Below, piece after piece: positions 52,677-61,467 of a DNA stretch of 64,000 bases. The DNA lies in the NCBI RefSeq assembly GCF_001412535.1, contig NZ_CP011774.1, positions 3,308,993-3,372,992 of the forward strand, in the 5' to 3' direction. A program made the position numbers and the translations under genes. The notes beneath the pieces were generated by a model. It saw only the letters and a program-made list of their open reading frames with translations, did no database searches and had not been told where the DNA came from. Every line of letters starts with the position of its first letter. Positions within the stretch are counted from its first letter, which is position 1. Origin of the DNA: Limnohabitans sp. 63ED37-2 (GTDB taxonomy: Bacteria; Pseudomonadota; Gammaproteobacteria; Burkholderiales; Burkholderiaceae_C).

Positions 52677-53483
52677 ATGAGCACCCCACACCACCCCGAA
52701 GGCCAGATCGACTGCACCGTGCACGGTACAGTCCTTCAAATATGCATCAACCGCCCCGCCAAGCGCAACGGCTTCACGCCCAAGATGTACCGCGAGTTGG
52801 GTGAGGCCTACACCCGACTCGACGACGACCCCACACTGCGTGTGGGGGTGCTGTGTGCAGCGGGTGCGCATTTCACGGCCGGGCTGGATTTGCCCACCAT
52901 CGCCCCGCTCATGCAGCGCGGCGAAAAGGCCGTGCCCCTGGGCCTGGTGGACCCGCTCAATCTGGGCATGGAAGGCTACCGCCGCCGCACCAAACCCATG
53001 GTGGTGGCGGTGCAGGGCATCACCTACACGTTGGGCATCGAGTTGATGCTGGCCGCCGACATCGTGGTCGCGGCAGACGACTGCCGCTTCTCGCAGCTCG
53101 AGGTGCAACGCGGCATCATGGCTACGGGCGGCGCCACGCTGCGCATGGCCGAACGGGCGGGCTCGGGCAACGCTCTCTTGCACTTGCTCACCGTCGACGT
53201 GTTCGACAGCACCGAAGCCTTGCGCCTGAACTTTGTGCAAAAGGTGGTGGCTGCGCCGGACTTGCTGGCCGAGGCCATGCGCATCGCGGGACAAATTGCG
53301 GCGCAAGCGCCACTGGCGGTGGTGGCCACACGGCAAAACGTGCTCAAAGCGGTGGAGCAAGGTCCGCTGGTGGCGATGCACGACTTCCTGCCTGTGCAGC
53401 AGCGCTTGTCGCGCAGTGAAGATGCCGCCGAAGGGGTGCGTTCGTTTGTCGAAAAGCGCCCGGCCCGTTTTACCGGTCAGTGA
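52677..53483 (+). CDS. Enoyl-CoA hydratase/isomerase (crotonase) family protein
   Basis: 268 residues. Crotonase core: NRPAKRNGFTPKMYRELG, the oxyanion segment CAAGAHFTAGLDLPTI, and GITYTLGIELMLAADIVVAADD. The usual first catalytic Glu region reads E-L-M-L-A-A-D and R-F-S-Q-L-E-V-Q. Substrate unclear; may act with the dehydrogenase upstream. Its end overlaps the convergent channel gene by seven bases. Confidence 0.85.
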   Translation: MSTPHHPEGQIDCTVHGTVLQICINRPAKRNGFTPKMYRELGEAYTRLDDDPTLRVGVLCAAGAHFTAGLDLPTIAPLMQRGEKAVPLGLVDPLNLGMEGYRRRTKPMVVAVQGITYTLGIELMLAADIVVAADDCRFSQLEVQRGIMATGGATLRMAERAGSGNALLHLLTVDVFDSTEALRLNFVQKVVAAPDLLAEAMRIAGQIAAQAPLAVVATRQNVLKAVEQGPLVAMHDFLPVQQRLSRSEDAAEGVRSFVEKRPARFTGQ

Positions 53484-53920
53484 CCGTTGCCGGGTGGACG
53501 CTCGTCCGGTGTCTGGCCTTTGATGTACTGAATGTCCCGGTGAATCTGCGCCACATCTTCCCGCAGGCGGGCGATCTCACGCAGCAGGTCTTTTTCTATT
53601 TGCCGGTCCTCCGCCTCGACTTCTTGCTCCACAAAAATCGCAGACAGCGAAGCCGTCACGAGCGACAGGACCGCCAAGCCCAGCAAAACCACCACCACCG
53701 CAAAGACGCGCGAGGCGGGCGTGGACGGCACCAGATCGCCAAAGCCCACAGTCGCTGCGGTGGTGAAGGCCAGCCATAGGCCGTCCGACAATGAGTTGAT
53801 TTGTGGATCGATGACCCAAAAACCGACCCCACCCAGTCCCAAAATGGTCATGGTGAGCACCAAGGAATAAACGAGTCCTTGCTGGATGAGTCGGTGAAGT
53901 CGGCGGCGTTGTGAGGGCAT
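53477..53920 (-). CDS. Two-helix potassium channel-like protein
   Basis: 147 residues. Two membrane helices flank a pore loop with the selectivity filter TTAATVGFGDLVP (TVGFGD). After the second helix a charged coiled coil (EVEAEDRQIEKDLLREIARLREDVAQIH) would assemble a tetramer. No RCK or sensor domain. Likely an inner-membrane K+ channel. Convergent with the crotonase gene. Confidence 0.88.
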   Translation of the reverse strand: MPSQRRRLHRLIQQGLVYSLVLTMTILGLGGVGFWVIDPQINSLSDGLWLAFTTAATVGFGDLVPSTPASRVFAVVVVLLGLAVLSLVTASLSAIFVEQEVEAEDRQIEKDLLREIARLREDVAQIHRDIQYIKGQTPDERPPGNGH

Positions 53921-54011
53921 GGCGTGATTCTCACCGATTCAAACCGGTGACTGCAGCTCAGGTTGGGACCGCCGGGGCTGCAAGGCTCAGACACTCGGTC
54001 ACAATCGGTGC

Positions 54012-55031
54012 ATGACTGAACCGATGGCCGAGCACCCTTACGCCGAACTCACCCCCGACCGGGTGATGGACGCCCTGACCGAACTGGGTTTGTGGCCAGA
54101 CGGCCGTTTGCTGGCGCTCAGCTCTTACGAAAACCGCGTCTACCGTGCGCACCTGGACGAACCCGTGCAGGGCAGCTCTGCCGTGGTCCTCAAGTTTTAC
54201 CGGCCTGGCCGCTGGAGCCGAGAACAGATTCAAGAAGAACACGACTTCGCGGCCGAACTCCTGGCGGGAGAAGTGCCCGTGGTCGCGCCCTTTGTGCTGA
54301 ACGGTCAGACCTTGCACCACAGCGCGGGCTTTGATTTTTCGGTCAGCCCCTTGCGCGGCGGCCGCACGCCCGAGCTCGACGATTTCGACGTGCTCGAATG
54401 GATCGGCCGTTTTCTGGCCCGCATCCACACCGTGGGCGCGGCCCAGCCTTTTATGCACCGCCCCACGCTCGATGTGCAGACCTTTGCGCTCGAGCCCGCC
54501 GAGTGGCTGCAAACAAACCAAATGATCCCCTTGGAGGTCGAGCGCGAATGGCGCGAAGCCTTTGCTGCGGCGCTGGCGCTGGTGCAAGAAAAAATGGCGC
54601 AGGGTGCAGCAGACCGCCGCCTGATTCGCCTGCACGGCGATTGCCATCCGGGCAATATTTTGTGGACACCCACCGAGCTGCCCGGTGGTGGCCCGCACTT
54701 TGTGGACCTGGACGACGCCCGCATGGGCCCGGCGGTGCAAGACCTGTGGATGCTGCTGTCGGGTGACCGGGCCCAGCGCACGCAGCAACTGTCGGCGTTG
54801 CTTGACGGCTATGACCAGGTGCGCGACTTTGACCGTGCCGAGCTGAAGCTGATCGAGCCGTTGCGCACGCTGCGTCTGATCCACTACAGCGCCTGGTTGG
54901 CTCGCCGATGGGAAGACCCGATTTTCCCGGTCAACTTTCCTTGGTTCGGCACGCCGGACTATTGGCGTGGGCAGGTGCAAATGCTGCAGGAGCAGATCGA
55001 GCAGATGCAGGAAGAGCCTCTCAGCGTTTGA
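54012..55031 (+). CDS. srkA: Stress response kinase A (YihE/SrkA)
   Basis: 339 residues. APH/kinase fold: ALSSYENRVYRAHLDE (glycine-rich-like), VVLKFYRPGRWSREQIQEEHDF with the ATP lysine, catalytic LIRLHGDCHPGNILW, and metal-binding HFVDLDDARMGPAVQDLWML. A Ser/Thr protein kinase linked to survival of stress and to the Cpx response in enterobacteria. No dsbA gene follows here, unlike E. coli. Confidence 0.92.
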   Translation: MTEPMAEHPYAELTPDRVMDALTELGLWPDGRLLALSSYENRVYRAHLDEPVQGSSAVVLKFYRPGRWSREQIQEEHDFAAELLAGEVPVVAPFVLNGQTLHHSAGFDFSVSPLRGGRTPELDDFDVLEWIGRFLARIHTVGAAQPFMHRPTLDVQTFALEPAEWLQTNQMIPLEVEREWREAFAAALALVQEKMAQGAADRRLIRLHGDCHPGNILWTPTELPGGGPHFVDLDDARMGPAVQDLWMLLSGDRAQRTQQLSALLDGYDQVRDFDRAELKLIEPLRTLRLIHYSAWLARRWEDPIFPVNFPWFGTPDYWRGQVQMLQEQIEQMQEEPLSV

Positions 55032-55038
55032 ACTTTAC

Positions 55039-55184
55039 TTGGGTCATAGGACCTGATAAGCCTGCGGGCAAAGGAGCTCGTTTCCACGGAGAGCCTCGAC
55101 CGATTAACCGTAGAGGAGCCCACTCTTGTGGCCGAATGTGTGAAGGGGTTGAGTTGTTCAGCTCCTTGCAGGCTCTAGACCCAA
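55039..55184 (-). ncRNA. Candidate structured RNA resembling 6S RNA
   Basis: An elongated fold spans the srkA-glk gap and the last codons of glk. Closing stems are TTGGGTC/GACCCAA (55178-55184 with 55039-55045), AGCCTGC/GCAGGCT (55168-55174 with 55059-55065) and AAGGAGCT/AGCTCCTT (55160-55167 with 55071-55078). The centre of about 80 bases includes CCAC-AAGA-GTGG then GCTCC and CGGTT, which recalls the central part of E. coli 6S RNA. Strand choice and identity are inferred from memory of that RNA; no promoter or terminator is evident. Confidence 0.35.
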
Positions 55185-56141
55185 ACCCATGGCGCAGCCA
55201 ATCAGAGCAGGTTGGTCTGCGCGGATGACATAGGTCGGGATGCGCTGCATGTAGGGCGCAAAGCGGCCTTTGGCTTCGAACGCGGCCCGGAAACCCGACT
55301 GGGCAAAGAAGTCGCCCAGCCGCCCGATCACGCCGCCACCGATGTAGATGCCGCCGCGTGCGCCCAAGGTCAGGGCCAAGTTGGCCGCCGCGTTGCCCAG
55401 CAGGCAGCACATGCGCTCCAGCGCTTCTTCGCAAGCCACATCGCAGGCGGCCAAGGCGCGTTCGGTCACTTGTGCGGCCACCAGGTTTTCGGCCTCAGTG
55501 CCATTGAGTGCACAAATGGCGCGGTACAGGTTTTCCAGGCCCATGCCCGAGACCACGCGCTCGACAGAAACATGGGGGTGGGTGCGCCACAAGATGCGCA
55601 GGATGTCGGCCTCGCGCTCGCAGGTGGGCGACAAGCTGACATGTCCGCCTTCGCCTGCAATGGGCACCCAGTCGCCCCGGCGCGAGCGCACCAGCGACGA
55701 CACGCCCAGCCCGGTGCCCGGCCCGATCAGGCCTTTGGGCGCATCGGGCACGGGCTCGCCAGGGCCGATTTGTTGCAGATCGCCGCCCTGCAAAGCGGGC
55801 GCAGCCATGGCCATGGCTTCCCAGTCGTTGAGCATCAAGAGGCGCTCCAGTCCCAGGGCCAACCGGGTGGCCTCGATCGAGAAGTGCCAATGGTTGTTGG
55901 TCATCTTCAGGGTGTCGCCGTCGATCGGGTTGGCGATGGCGATGCAGGCGTGCTGCACAGCGGCCTGGCCGACTTGCTGAAAGTAGGCTTGGGCAGCGCT
56001 GGCCAGGTCGGGGAATTGACCGGTGGGCAGGGTGATGGTGTGGGTGATGAGGCGTGTGGCCGGCTGCAGTAATGCAAAGCGGGCGTTGGTGCCACCGATG
56101 TCACCCAAAAGGTGTGGCGTGGGTGCAGGGTGTGAGGTCAT
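55158..56141 (-). CDS. glk: Glucokinase
   Basis: 327 residues, like E. coli Glk. ATP phosphate-binding LLGDIGGTNARFALL, LLMLNDWEAMAMAAPAL (catalytic Asp), GTGLGVSSLV and AGEGGHVSLSP for glucose binding. Phosphorylates glucose to glucose-6-phosphate. It follows the glycine-rich lipoprotein gene closely (15 bp) on the same strand. Confidence 0.94.
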   Translation of the reverse strand: MTSHPAPTPHLLGDIGGTNARFALLQPATRLITHTITLPTGQFPDLASAAQAYFQQVGQAAVQHACIAIANPIDGDTLKMTNNHWHFSIEATRLALGLERLLMLNDWEAMAMAAPALQGGDLQQIGPGEPVPDAPKGLIGPGTGLGVSSLVRSRRGDWVPIAGEGGHVSLSPTCEREADILRILWRTHPHVSVERVVSGMGLENLYRAICALNGTEAENLVAAQVTERALAACDVACEEALERMCCLLGNAAANLALTLGARGGIYIGGGVIGRLGDFFAQSGFRAAFEAKGRFAPYMQRIPTYVIRADQPALIGCAMGLGLEPARS

Positions 56142-56156
56142 GGGGTTTGAATGGGC

Positions 56157-56501
56157 TTATTTTTTAGGATCGTACAAGACGCCGCCCACACCCGCACCTG
56201 CCCCCACGTTCACCGGCCCCGAGGTGCTGGTGCCCACGCCCGCCCGGCCCGTGACCTGGCCCGCGCCGTTCACCCCCACCCCAACGCCCACCGGGCCAGA
56301 CTGCGCGTTCACGCCCGCGCTCACACCCCCCGTACCCACATTCACCCCCACCGACACGCCGGGCAAGATGGGCACGTTCACGTTGATGCCCGCGCCGGTG
56401 TGGACGTTGCTGCAGCCGGTCAGGGCAACAGCCAAGGTCAATGGTGCCAGAAGCTTGTTCAGGCGGAGGCGCAAGGCGATGGGGTGTTGAAAGGATGTCA
56501 T
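56157..56501 (-). CDS. Glycine/valine-rich lipoprotein
   Basis: 114 residues from ATG 56501 (MTSFQHPIALRLRL); the frame is open further upstream. The signal is LNKLLAPLTLAVALTGC with a lipobox, so Cys would be lipidated. The mature part is a string of short Gly/Val/Asn repeats (GINVNVPILPGVSVGVNVG, GVGVGVNGAG, GVGTSTSG). The composition suggests a repetitive beta structure. No known function; similar glycine-rich lipoproteins occur in related bacteria. Confidence 0.7.
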   Translation of the reverse strand: MTSFQHPIALRLRLNKLLAPLTLAVALTGCSNVHTGAGINVNVPILPGVSVGVNVGTGGVSAGVNAQSGPVGVGVGVNGAGQVTGRAGVGTSTSGPVNVGAGAGVGGVLYDPKK

Positions 56502-56642
56502 GTGCTGATTGGACCACCGTTGAGCCGAACATTTGTAAGCCATTGTGAACAGGGTCCAGAAGGGAGGTTTTACAAATCCAAGTTTCAAACTTCGATTTGT
56601 CAGACGCCAGGCTGCACAAGGCTTTGCGGGTCGATAGAGGGC

Positions 56643-56683
56643 AAAAAAGCCCCACCAGACGCGAGTCCAGCGGGGCTTTTTTT
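56643..56683 (-). terminator. Terminator of htpG
   Basis: AAAAAAGCCCC (56643-56653) pairs with GGGGCTTTTTT (56672-56682) around an 18-base loop, with a T run on either strand. It lies about 15 bases past the htpG stop. Confidence 0.85.
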
Positions 56684-56697
56684 GGGGCAGCTGCCGA

Positions 56698-58665
56698 TCA
56701 GCTCAGCAGCGCATTGACCCGCTTCACATAAGCCGCAGGGTCTTCGGGCAGGCCGCCTTCGGCCAGCAGGGCTTGGTCAAAGAGGATGTGGGCCAGGTCG
56801 TGGAAGTGGACCGAGCCGTCGAGCTTTTTGACCAGCGCGTGTTCGGGGTTGACTTCGAGCACGGGCTTGACTTCAGGGGCGCTTTGCCCGGCTTGCTTGA
56901 GCATGCGGGCCAGTTGCATGCTCATGCCGTCGTCGGTCACCACCAGGCAGGCGGGGCTGTCGACCAGGCGGCTGGTCACGCGCACGTCTTCGGCTTTGTC
57001 TTTCAGGGCTTCTTTCAGTTTGGCCAGCACGGGCTTGAAGGTTTCGGCGGCGTCTTCGGCGGCTTTCTTCTCTTCTTCGTCTTGCAGCTTGCCCAAATCA
57101 AACGCACCCTTGGCCACGCTTTGCAGCGGGGTGCCGTCGACCTCGTGCACAAAGTTCAGCGCCCACTCGTCCACGCGGTCGGTCATCAGCAAGACTTCGA
57201 TGCCTTTTTTCTTGAAGACTTCGAGTTGCGGGCTGTTCTTGGCTGCCGCCAGCGTGTCGGCGGTGATGTAATAGATGGCGTCTTGGCCTTCTTTCATGCG
57301 GGCTTTGTAGTCGGCAAAGCTGACGCTCACGGTGTCGCTGGTGGTGGACGCGAAACGCAGCAGCTTGGACAAGCGGTCTTTGTTGGCAAAGTCTTCGCCC
57401 AGGCCTTCTTTGAGCACCGCGCCAAACTCGGCGTAGAACTTGGAATACTGGCCGAGTTTGGCTTTATCTTCTTCACTCAAAACATCAGTGACATCGGCAG
57501 AAGCCTCGGGGGCTTTGTCGTGCTTAGCCAAGTCTTCCAGCATCGACAACACGCGTTTGGTGCAACCTTCGCGGATGGCTTTCACATCGCGGCTTTCTTG
57601 CAGCAGCTCGCGGCTCACGTTCAGCGGCAGGTCGGCCGAGTCCACCACGCCTTTGACAAAGCGCAGGTAGCTGGGCATCAGCGCTTCGGCTTCGTCCATG
57701 ATGAACACGCGCTTCACATAGAGTTTGATGCCCGCCTTCTTGTCGCGGTTCCACAGGTCGTGCGGGGCTTTGCCAGGGATGTAGAGCAGCTGGGTGTATT
57801 CGGTGCTGCCTTCCACACGGTTGTGCGTCCAGGTCAGTGGCGCTTCAAAGTCGCGGCTGATCTGTTTGTAGAAGTCGGCGTACTGCTCGTCCGTAATGTC
57901 TTTCTTGGGGCGGGTCCACAAGGCGCTGGCCTTGTTGATGGTTTCCCACTCGCCAGTCTTGACCATGCCGCCGGGTTTGCGGCCACCGTTTTCGTCGTTG
58001 GGGTCGATCAGCTCGCCGTCTTTCCACTCTTCCTTTTCCATCAAGATGGGCAGGCTGATGTGGTCGGAGTATTTGCCGACGATTTCCTTGAGCTTCCAGG
58101 TGTTGGCGTACTCCAGCGCTTCTTCGCGCAGGTGCAGGATCACGCTGGTGCCGCGCTCGGCGCGGGTGATGGTCTCCACCTCAAAGTCGCCCGTGCCGCC
58201 GCTGATCCAGCGCACGCCTTCGGCTGCTGCCGCGCCTGCACGGCGGGTTTCGACGGTGATTTTCTCGGCGACGATGAAGCCCGAATAGAAGCCCACGCCG
58301 AACTGGCCGATCAGCTGCGCGTCCGACTTCTGGTCGCCGCTCAGCTTGCTCATGAAGTCTTTGGTGCCGCTTTTGGCGATAGTGCCCAGGTGGTCAATGG
58401 CTTCTTGCGCAGTCATGCCGATGCCGTTGTCGGTGATGGTCAGCGTCTTGGCGGTTTTGTCGAAGGACAGGCGCACTTGCAAGTCGGGCGCGTCTTCGTA
58501 CAGGCCGTTGTTGTTCAGCGCCTCAAAGCGCAGCTTGTCGCAGGCGTCTGAGGCATTCGAGATCAGCTCGCGCAGAAAAATCTCTTGGTTGGAGTACAGC
58601 GAGTGGGTGACCAGGTGCAGCAGTTGTGCGACTTCGGCCTGAAAGGCATGGGTTTGTTTGCTCAT
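56698..58665 (-). CDS. htpG: Molecular chaperone HtpG (Hsp90)
   Basis: 655 residues. GHKL ATPase N-terminus: QAEVAQLLHLVTHSLYSNQEIFLRELISNASDACDKLR (shown across residues 9-46), DNGIGMT, and GQFGVGFYSGFIVA. Middle domain DLPLNVSRELLQESR. Typical length. An ATP-dependent cytosolic chaperone dimer. Its start is separated from the upstream binding-protein gene by a terminator. Confidence 0.97.
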   Translation of the reverse strand: MSKQTHAFQAEVAQLLHLVTHSLYSNQEIFLRELISNASDACDKLRFEALNNNGLYEDAPDLQVRLSFDKTAKTLTITDNGIGMTAQEAIDHLGTIAKSGTKDFMSKLSGDQKSDAQLIGQFGVGFYSGFIVAEKITVETRRAGAAAAEGVRWISGGTGDFEVETITRAERGTSVILHLREEALEYANTWKLKEIVGKYSDHISLPILMEKEEWKDGELIDPNDENGGRKPGGMVKTGEWETINKASALWTRPKKDITDEQYADFYKQISRDFEAPLTWTHNRVEGSTEYTQLLYIPGKAPHDLWNRDKKAGIKLYVKRVFIMDEAEALMPSYLRFVKGVVDSADLPLNVSRELLQESRDVKAIREGCTKRVLSMLEDLAKHDKAPEASADVTDVLSEEDKAKLGQYSKFYAEFGAVLKEGLGEDFANKDRLSKLLRFASTTSDTVSVSFADYKARMKEGQDAIYYITADTLAAAKNSPQLEVFKKKGIEVLLMTDRVDEWALNFVHEVDGTPLQSVAKGAFDLGKLQDEEEKKAAEDAAETFKPVLAKLKEALKDKAEDVRVTSRLVDSPACLVVTDDGMSMQLARMLKQAGQSAPEVKPVLEVNPEHALVKKLDGSVHFHDLAHILFDQALLAEGGLPEDPAAYVKRVNALLS

Positions 58666-58702
58666 AGCGGTTCAACAGGTAAAAAACAAAAGATCAAGAA
58701 AC

Positions 58703-58727
58703 CAAAACGCCCCACAGTTGGGGGCGT
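58703..58727 (-). terminator. Terminator between iron-type binding protein and htpG
   Basis: Read on the minus strand, ACGCCCC (58721-58727) and GGGGCGT (58707-58713) pair around a seven-base loop, followed by TTTTGGTTTC. It ends the transcript of the 58750-59775 gene. Confidence 0.75.
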
Positions 58728-58749
58728 CTGGCAGGGTTTCAAGAGGGGA

Positions 58750-59775
58750 TTATTTGGACAAACTGCCCACTTCCTTGTTCCACCTCTCCAGCAGTCGGCG
58801 GCGCTCGGCCGATTTGCCGTACTTTTCAAAGTCGTATTTGATCAGGCGCACGCTGTCCATGGACGGGATGCGTGGATCGGCTTTGAAGGTTTTGTTGGCC
58901 GGGCTTTGGAGGCTGTCGGCTTTGGCGCCGATGCTCTGGCCTGCGGGGCTCATAAGCCAGCCGTAATAGCGTTTTGCGTTGGCCGCATTGCGTGCGCCTT
59001 TGACCATGGCGATGCCGCCGATTTCGTAGCTGGTGCCTTCGCAGGGGGCCACGGTGGCCACCGGGTATTTGTTGTGCCGCCAGCCGTCAAAACCAAAGAT
59101 GAAGCTGATGCCCACCGCCACTTCACCTTTGGCCACATTGGGCGCTTGGGCGGTGCCGCTGCGGGTGTATTGCGTCACGTTTTTGTGCAGGGCTTTCATG
59201 TATTCAAAGGCCGCGTCTTCGCCCATCAGCTGCACCAGTCCGGCCAGGATGGTGTAGGCCGTGCCGCTCGATGCGGGGTGCGAAATTTCGACCTCGCCTT
59301 TGTAAATGGGCTTGATCACATCGGCCCAGCATTTGGGCTCGGGCAGTTTCTTTTTCTTGAGCAGCTCGGTGTTCCAGCCAAAGCCGATGGCGCTGGTGTA
59401 GAAGCCCCCCACCATGTTTTGAGACATGGCGTATTGGCGCACGCTCCAGCCGTGCAGGTCGTTCAGGTAGTCGGGCCGATACGGTGCCAGCAGGCCGATT
59501 TCGGCGGCTTGCAAAAACGGGTCACCCGTGCCGCCCCACCAGATGTCGGTTTTGGGGTTGGCCGCTTCGGCACGCAATTGGGCCAGGGCTTCGCCGGTGG
59601 CTTTGCGGGTTTGGTTGACGGTGATGCCCGTGGCTTTGGTGAATTCTTTGGCGGCCATTTCGCACCAGCTTTGGTCGGTGCTGCAAATCGCGTTGAGGCT
59701 GCCGGTTTGGGCTGAGGCGGCGCTGGCGTACAAAGCGGCAGCGGCGAACAAGGTGGCGGTGAACTTCATGGCCAT
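58750..59775 (-). CDS. Periplasmic ABC-type substrate-binding protein (Fe3+-type, FbpA/AfuA-like)
   Basis: 341 residues from ATG 59775 (GGAG upstream). Signal peptide: MAMKFTATLFAAAALYASAASA. Mature sequence: SLNAICSTDQSWCEMAAKEFTKATGITV, DIWWGGTGDPFLQAAEIGLL, and YTILAGLVQLMGEDAAFEYM, as in family 1 iron or phosphonate-like binding proteins of the FbpA/AfuA group. Two Cys near the start of the mature part may pair. The transporter genes are not next to it, so the ligand is unclear. Confidence 0.84.
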   Translation of the reverse strand: MAMKFTATLFAAAALYASAASAQTGSLNAICSTDQSWCEMAAKEFTKATGITVNQTRKATGEALAQLRAEAANPKTDIWWGGTGDPFLQAAEIGLLAPYRPDYLNDLHGWSVRQYAMSQNMVGGFYTSAIGFGWNTELLKKKKLPEPKCWADVIKPIYKGEVEISHPASSGTAYTILAGLVQLMGEDAAFEYMKALHKNVTQYTRSGTAQAPNVAKGEVAVGISFIFGFDGWRHNKYPVATVAPCEGTSYEIGGIAMVKGARNAANAKRYYGWLMSPAGQSIGAKADSLQSPANKTFKADPRIPSMDSVRLIKYDFEKYGKSAERRRLLERWNKEVGSLSK

Positions 59776-59837
59776 GGGGCGTCTCCTCAAAAGTAATGGG
59801 CTGAGCTTTGTGGAGGGCACAAGTTCAGCCAGCGCGT

Positions 59838-60746
59838 TCAAAACGATTCGTTCGGCCCCAAATACCGCCAAGTGCCTGCAGGCATTTGGCCCAGTTGCAC
59901 ATTGCCCATGCGGATGCGTTTGAGGCCCACGACTTTCAGGCCCACTTGCTCGCACATGCGACGGATCTGGCGCTTTTTGCCTTCGGTCAACACAAAGCGC
60001 AGTTGCTCGGGGTTTTGCCAATCCACCTTGGCGGGTTTGAGGGGTTTGCCGTCCAGGCTCAGGCCGTGGCGCAGGCGCTCCAGTTGTGCTTTGGGGAAGA
60101 CGGCTTGAACGTTGGCGCTCACGCGGTCGAAGTCGCCAATGGTGGTGAGCTGGTTGGCCTTGCCGCCATAGGTGGCCGATGCGGCGGCTGCTGCGGCGGT
60201 GTTCTCGTGGCCGGTGTAGGCCACGCGCACCAAGTACTCTTTTTCCATCTCGGAGTCTTCGCCGATCAGCTGACGCGCCACGCGGCCGTCTTGCGTCAGC
60301 ACCAGCAGGCCGGTGGAGTCGATGTCGAGGCGCCCGGCGGGGGCCAGGTTGCGCAGGTGCGGGGGCGTGAAGCGCAGTTTGGACGGGTCGCCGCCCCAGT
60401 GGCTGCGGGGGTTGATCAGGGTGATGGCGGGTTCGTGCCCGTCTTCGGCCTGGCCGCTCACATAGCCCATGGGCTTGTGCAAAAGAATAGTCACTTGCCG
60501 GTCTTGTTGTTGCTCGGCGGCTTTGTCGATGGTGATGCGGTCAGACAGCGTGACTTGTTGTCCCATGGTGGCAGGCAGGCCGTTGACCATCACCCAGCCT
60601 TGTTCGATCCAGGCATCGGCTTCGCGGCGCGAGCACATGCGCAGCTCGGCCATGCGTTTGTTCAGGCGCGAGGTGCCGCTGGGTGCAGCAGTGTCGCCTT
60701 TGCCTTCGGGGCGGGGGGCGCGTTTGAAAGCGGGGGGCTGGGTCAT
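59838..60746 (-). CDS. 23S rRNA pseudouridine synthase, RluF/RsuA-like
   Basis: 302 residues. S4 domain (LNKRMAELRMCSRREADAWIEQGWVMVNG, in two blocks around residues 28-56), then the catalytic Asp in GRLDIDSTGLLVLTQDG and KEYLVRV, plus the ending TEGKKRQIRRMCEQVGLKV. RluF converts U2604 (and U2605) of 23S rRNA. Other RsuA/RluB/E/F targets cannot be excluded. It starts with a low-complexity tail of about 25 residues. Confidence 0.87.
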   Translation of the reverse strand: MTQPPAFKRAPRPEGKGDTAAPSGTSRLNKRMAELRMCSRREADAWIEQGWVMVNGLPATMGQQVTLSDRITIDKAAEQQQDRQVTILLHKPMGYVSGQAEDGHEPAITLINPRSHWGGDPSKLRFTPPHLRNLAPAGRLDIDSTGLLVLTQDGRVARQLIGEDSEMEKEYLVRVAYTGHENTAAAAAASATYGGKANQLTTIGDFDRVSANVQAVFPKAQLERLRHGLSLDGKPLKPAKVDWQNPEQLRFVLTEGKKRQIRRMCEQVGLKVVGLKRIRMGNVQLGQMPAGTWRYLGPNESF

Positions 60747-60828
60747 GGGAGGTGAAGGGTCAAAAAAGGGACCAAAAAAGGGGCCAACAGGTCAGAGGCA
60801 CCATTGTCCCTTTTTTGATCACCACCCT

Positions 60829-61467
60829 TCAGGGGCTTCGCGCAAAAAAGTGCGCCAGGTCCTTGAGCTGTGCGTCGGTGATGCCGTAGAGCGCAGCGGC
60901 CATGACGGTGTCGCGGCCAGGGCCGGGGTTGTCACGGTATTCCTGCATCACGTTGCGCAAGTAGGTTTCGTGCTGGCTGGCCAGGCGGGGCACTTGGTCG
61001 CGCCCCCGGTGGTCGGGCAAGTGGCAAGTGCCACACAGCGCACTTTTGGCCAGCGCTTGGCCGCGTTGAAAGCTTTGCGCGTCTGGCTTGGCCGTGGCGA
61101 CTGGGGGAGCAACTTGGGCAGAAAAATACTGGGCCAAAGCGGTCAATTCGGTGTCGGGCACGCCGTCCAGGGTGCCTTTCATGGCGGGGATCTCTCGCAA
61201 GCCTTCGCGGATCAGGACCAGTTTGTTTTCCAGATAGGTTTTGGGCTGCGCGGCCAAAGACGGAATGTTGGGGGTTGGCGAAACCCCCTGTGGGCCGTGG
61301 CAGGCCATGCACAGGGCGGCGCGTTCAGGCGCCTTGATCTGGGCATTGGCCACGGCTCGGCCTGGCTGCGCGGGTTGCGCGAGCACAGGCCAGGCCAGCC
61401 AGCCCGTGCTCAAAACCAGGGCGGCTGTTGCCAGCACCCTGATGGGCCATGGGGCATTACTTGGCAT
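60829..61467 (-). CDS. Diheme cytochrome c (c4-like)
   Basis: 212 residues from ATG 61467 (MPSNAPWPIR). Signal segment VLATAALVLSTGWLAWPVLA. Two heme sites: CMACH and CGTCH, each with a downstream Met (axial) in the c4 arrangement. Overlaps the stop of the sugar dehydrogenase gene upstream. It likely takes electrons from that PQQ enzyme to the terminal oxidase. Confidence 0.9.
   Translation of the reverse strand: MPSNAPWPIRVLATAALVLSTGWLAWPVLAQPAQPGRAVANAQIKAPERAALCMACHGPQGVSPTPNIPSLAAQPKTYLENKLVLIREGLREIPAMKGTLDGVPDTELTALAQYFSAQVAPPVATAKPDAQSFQRGQALAKSALCGTCHLPDHRGRDQVPRLASQHETYLRNVMQEYRDNPGPGRDTVMAAALYGITDAQLKDLAHFFARSP

Noticed and set aside
56773..58551. Long antisense frame opposite htpG
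   Set aside because: htpG is complete on the minus strand; the plus-strand frame has only biased composition.
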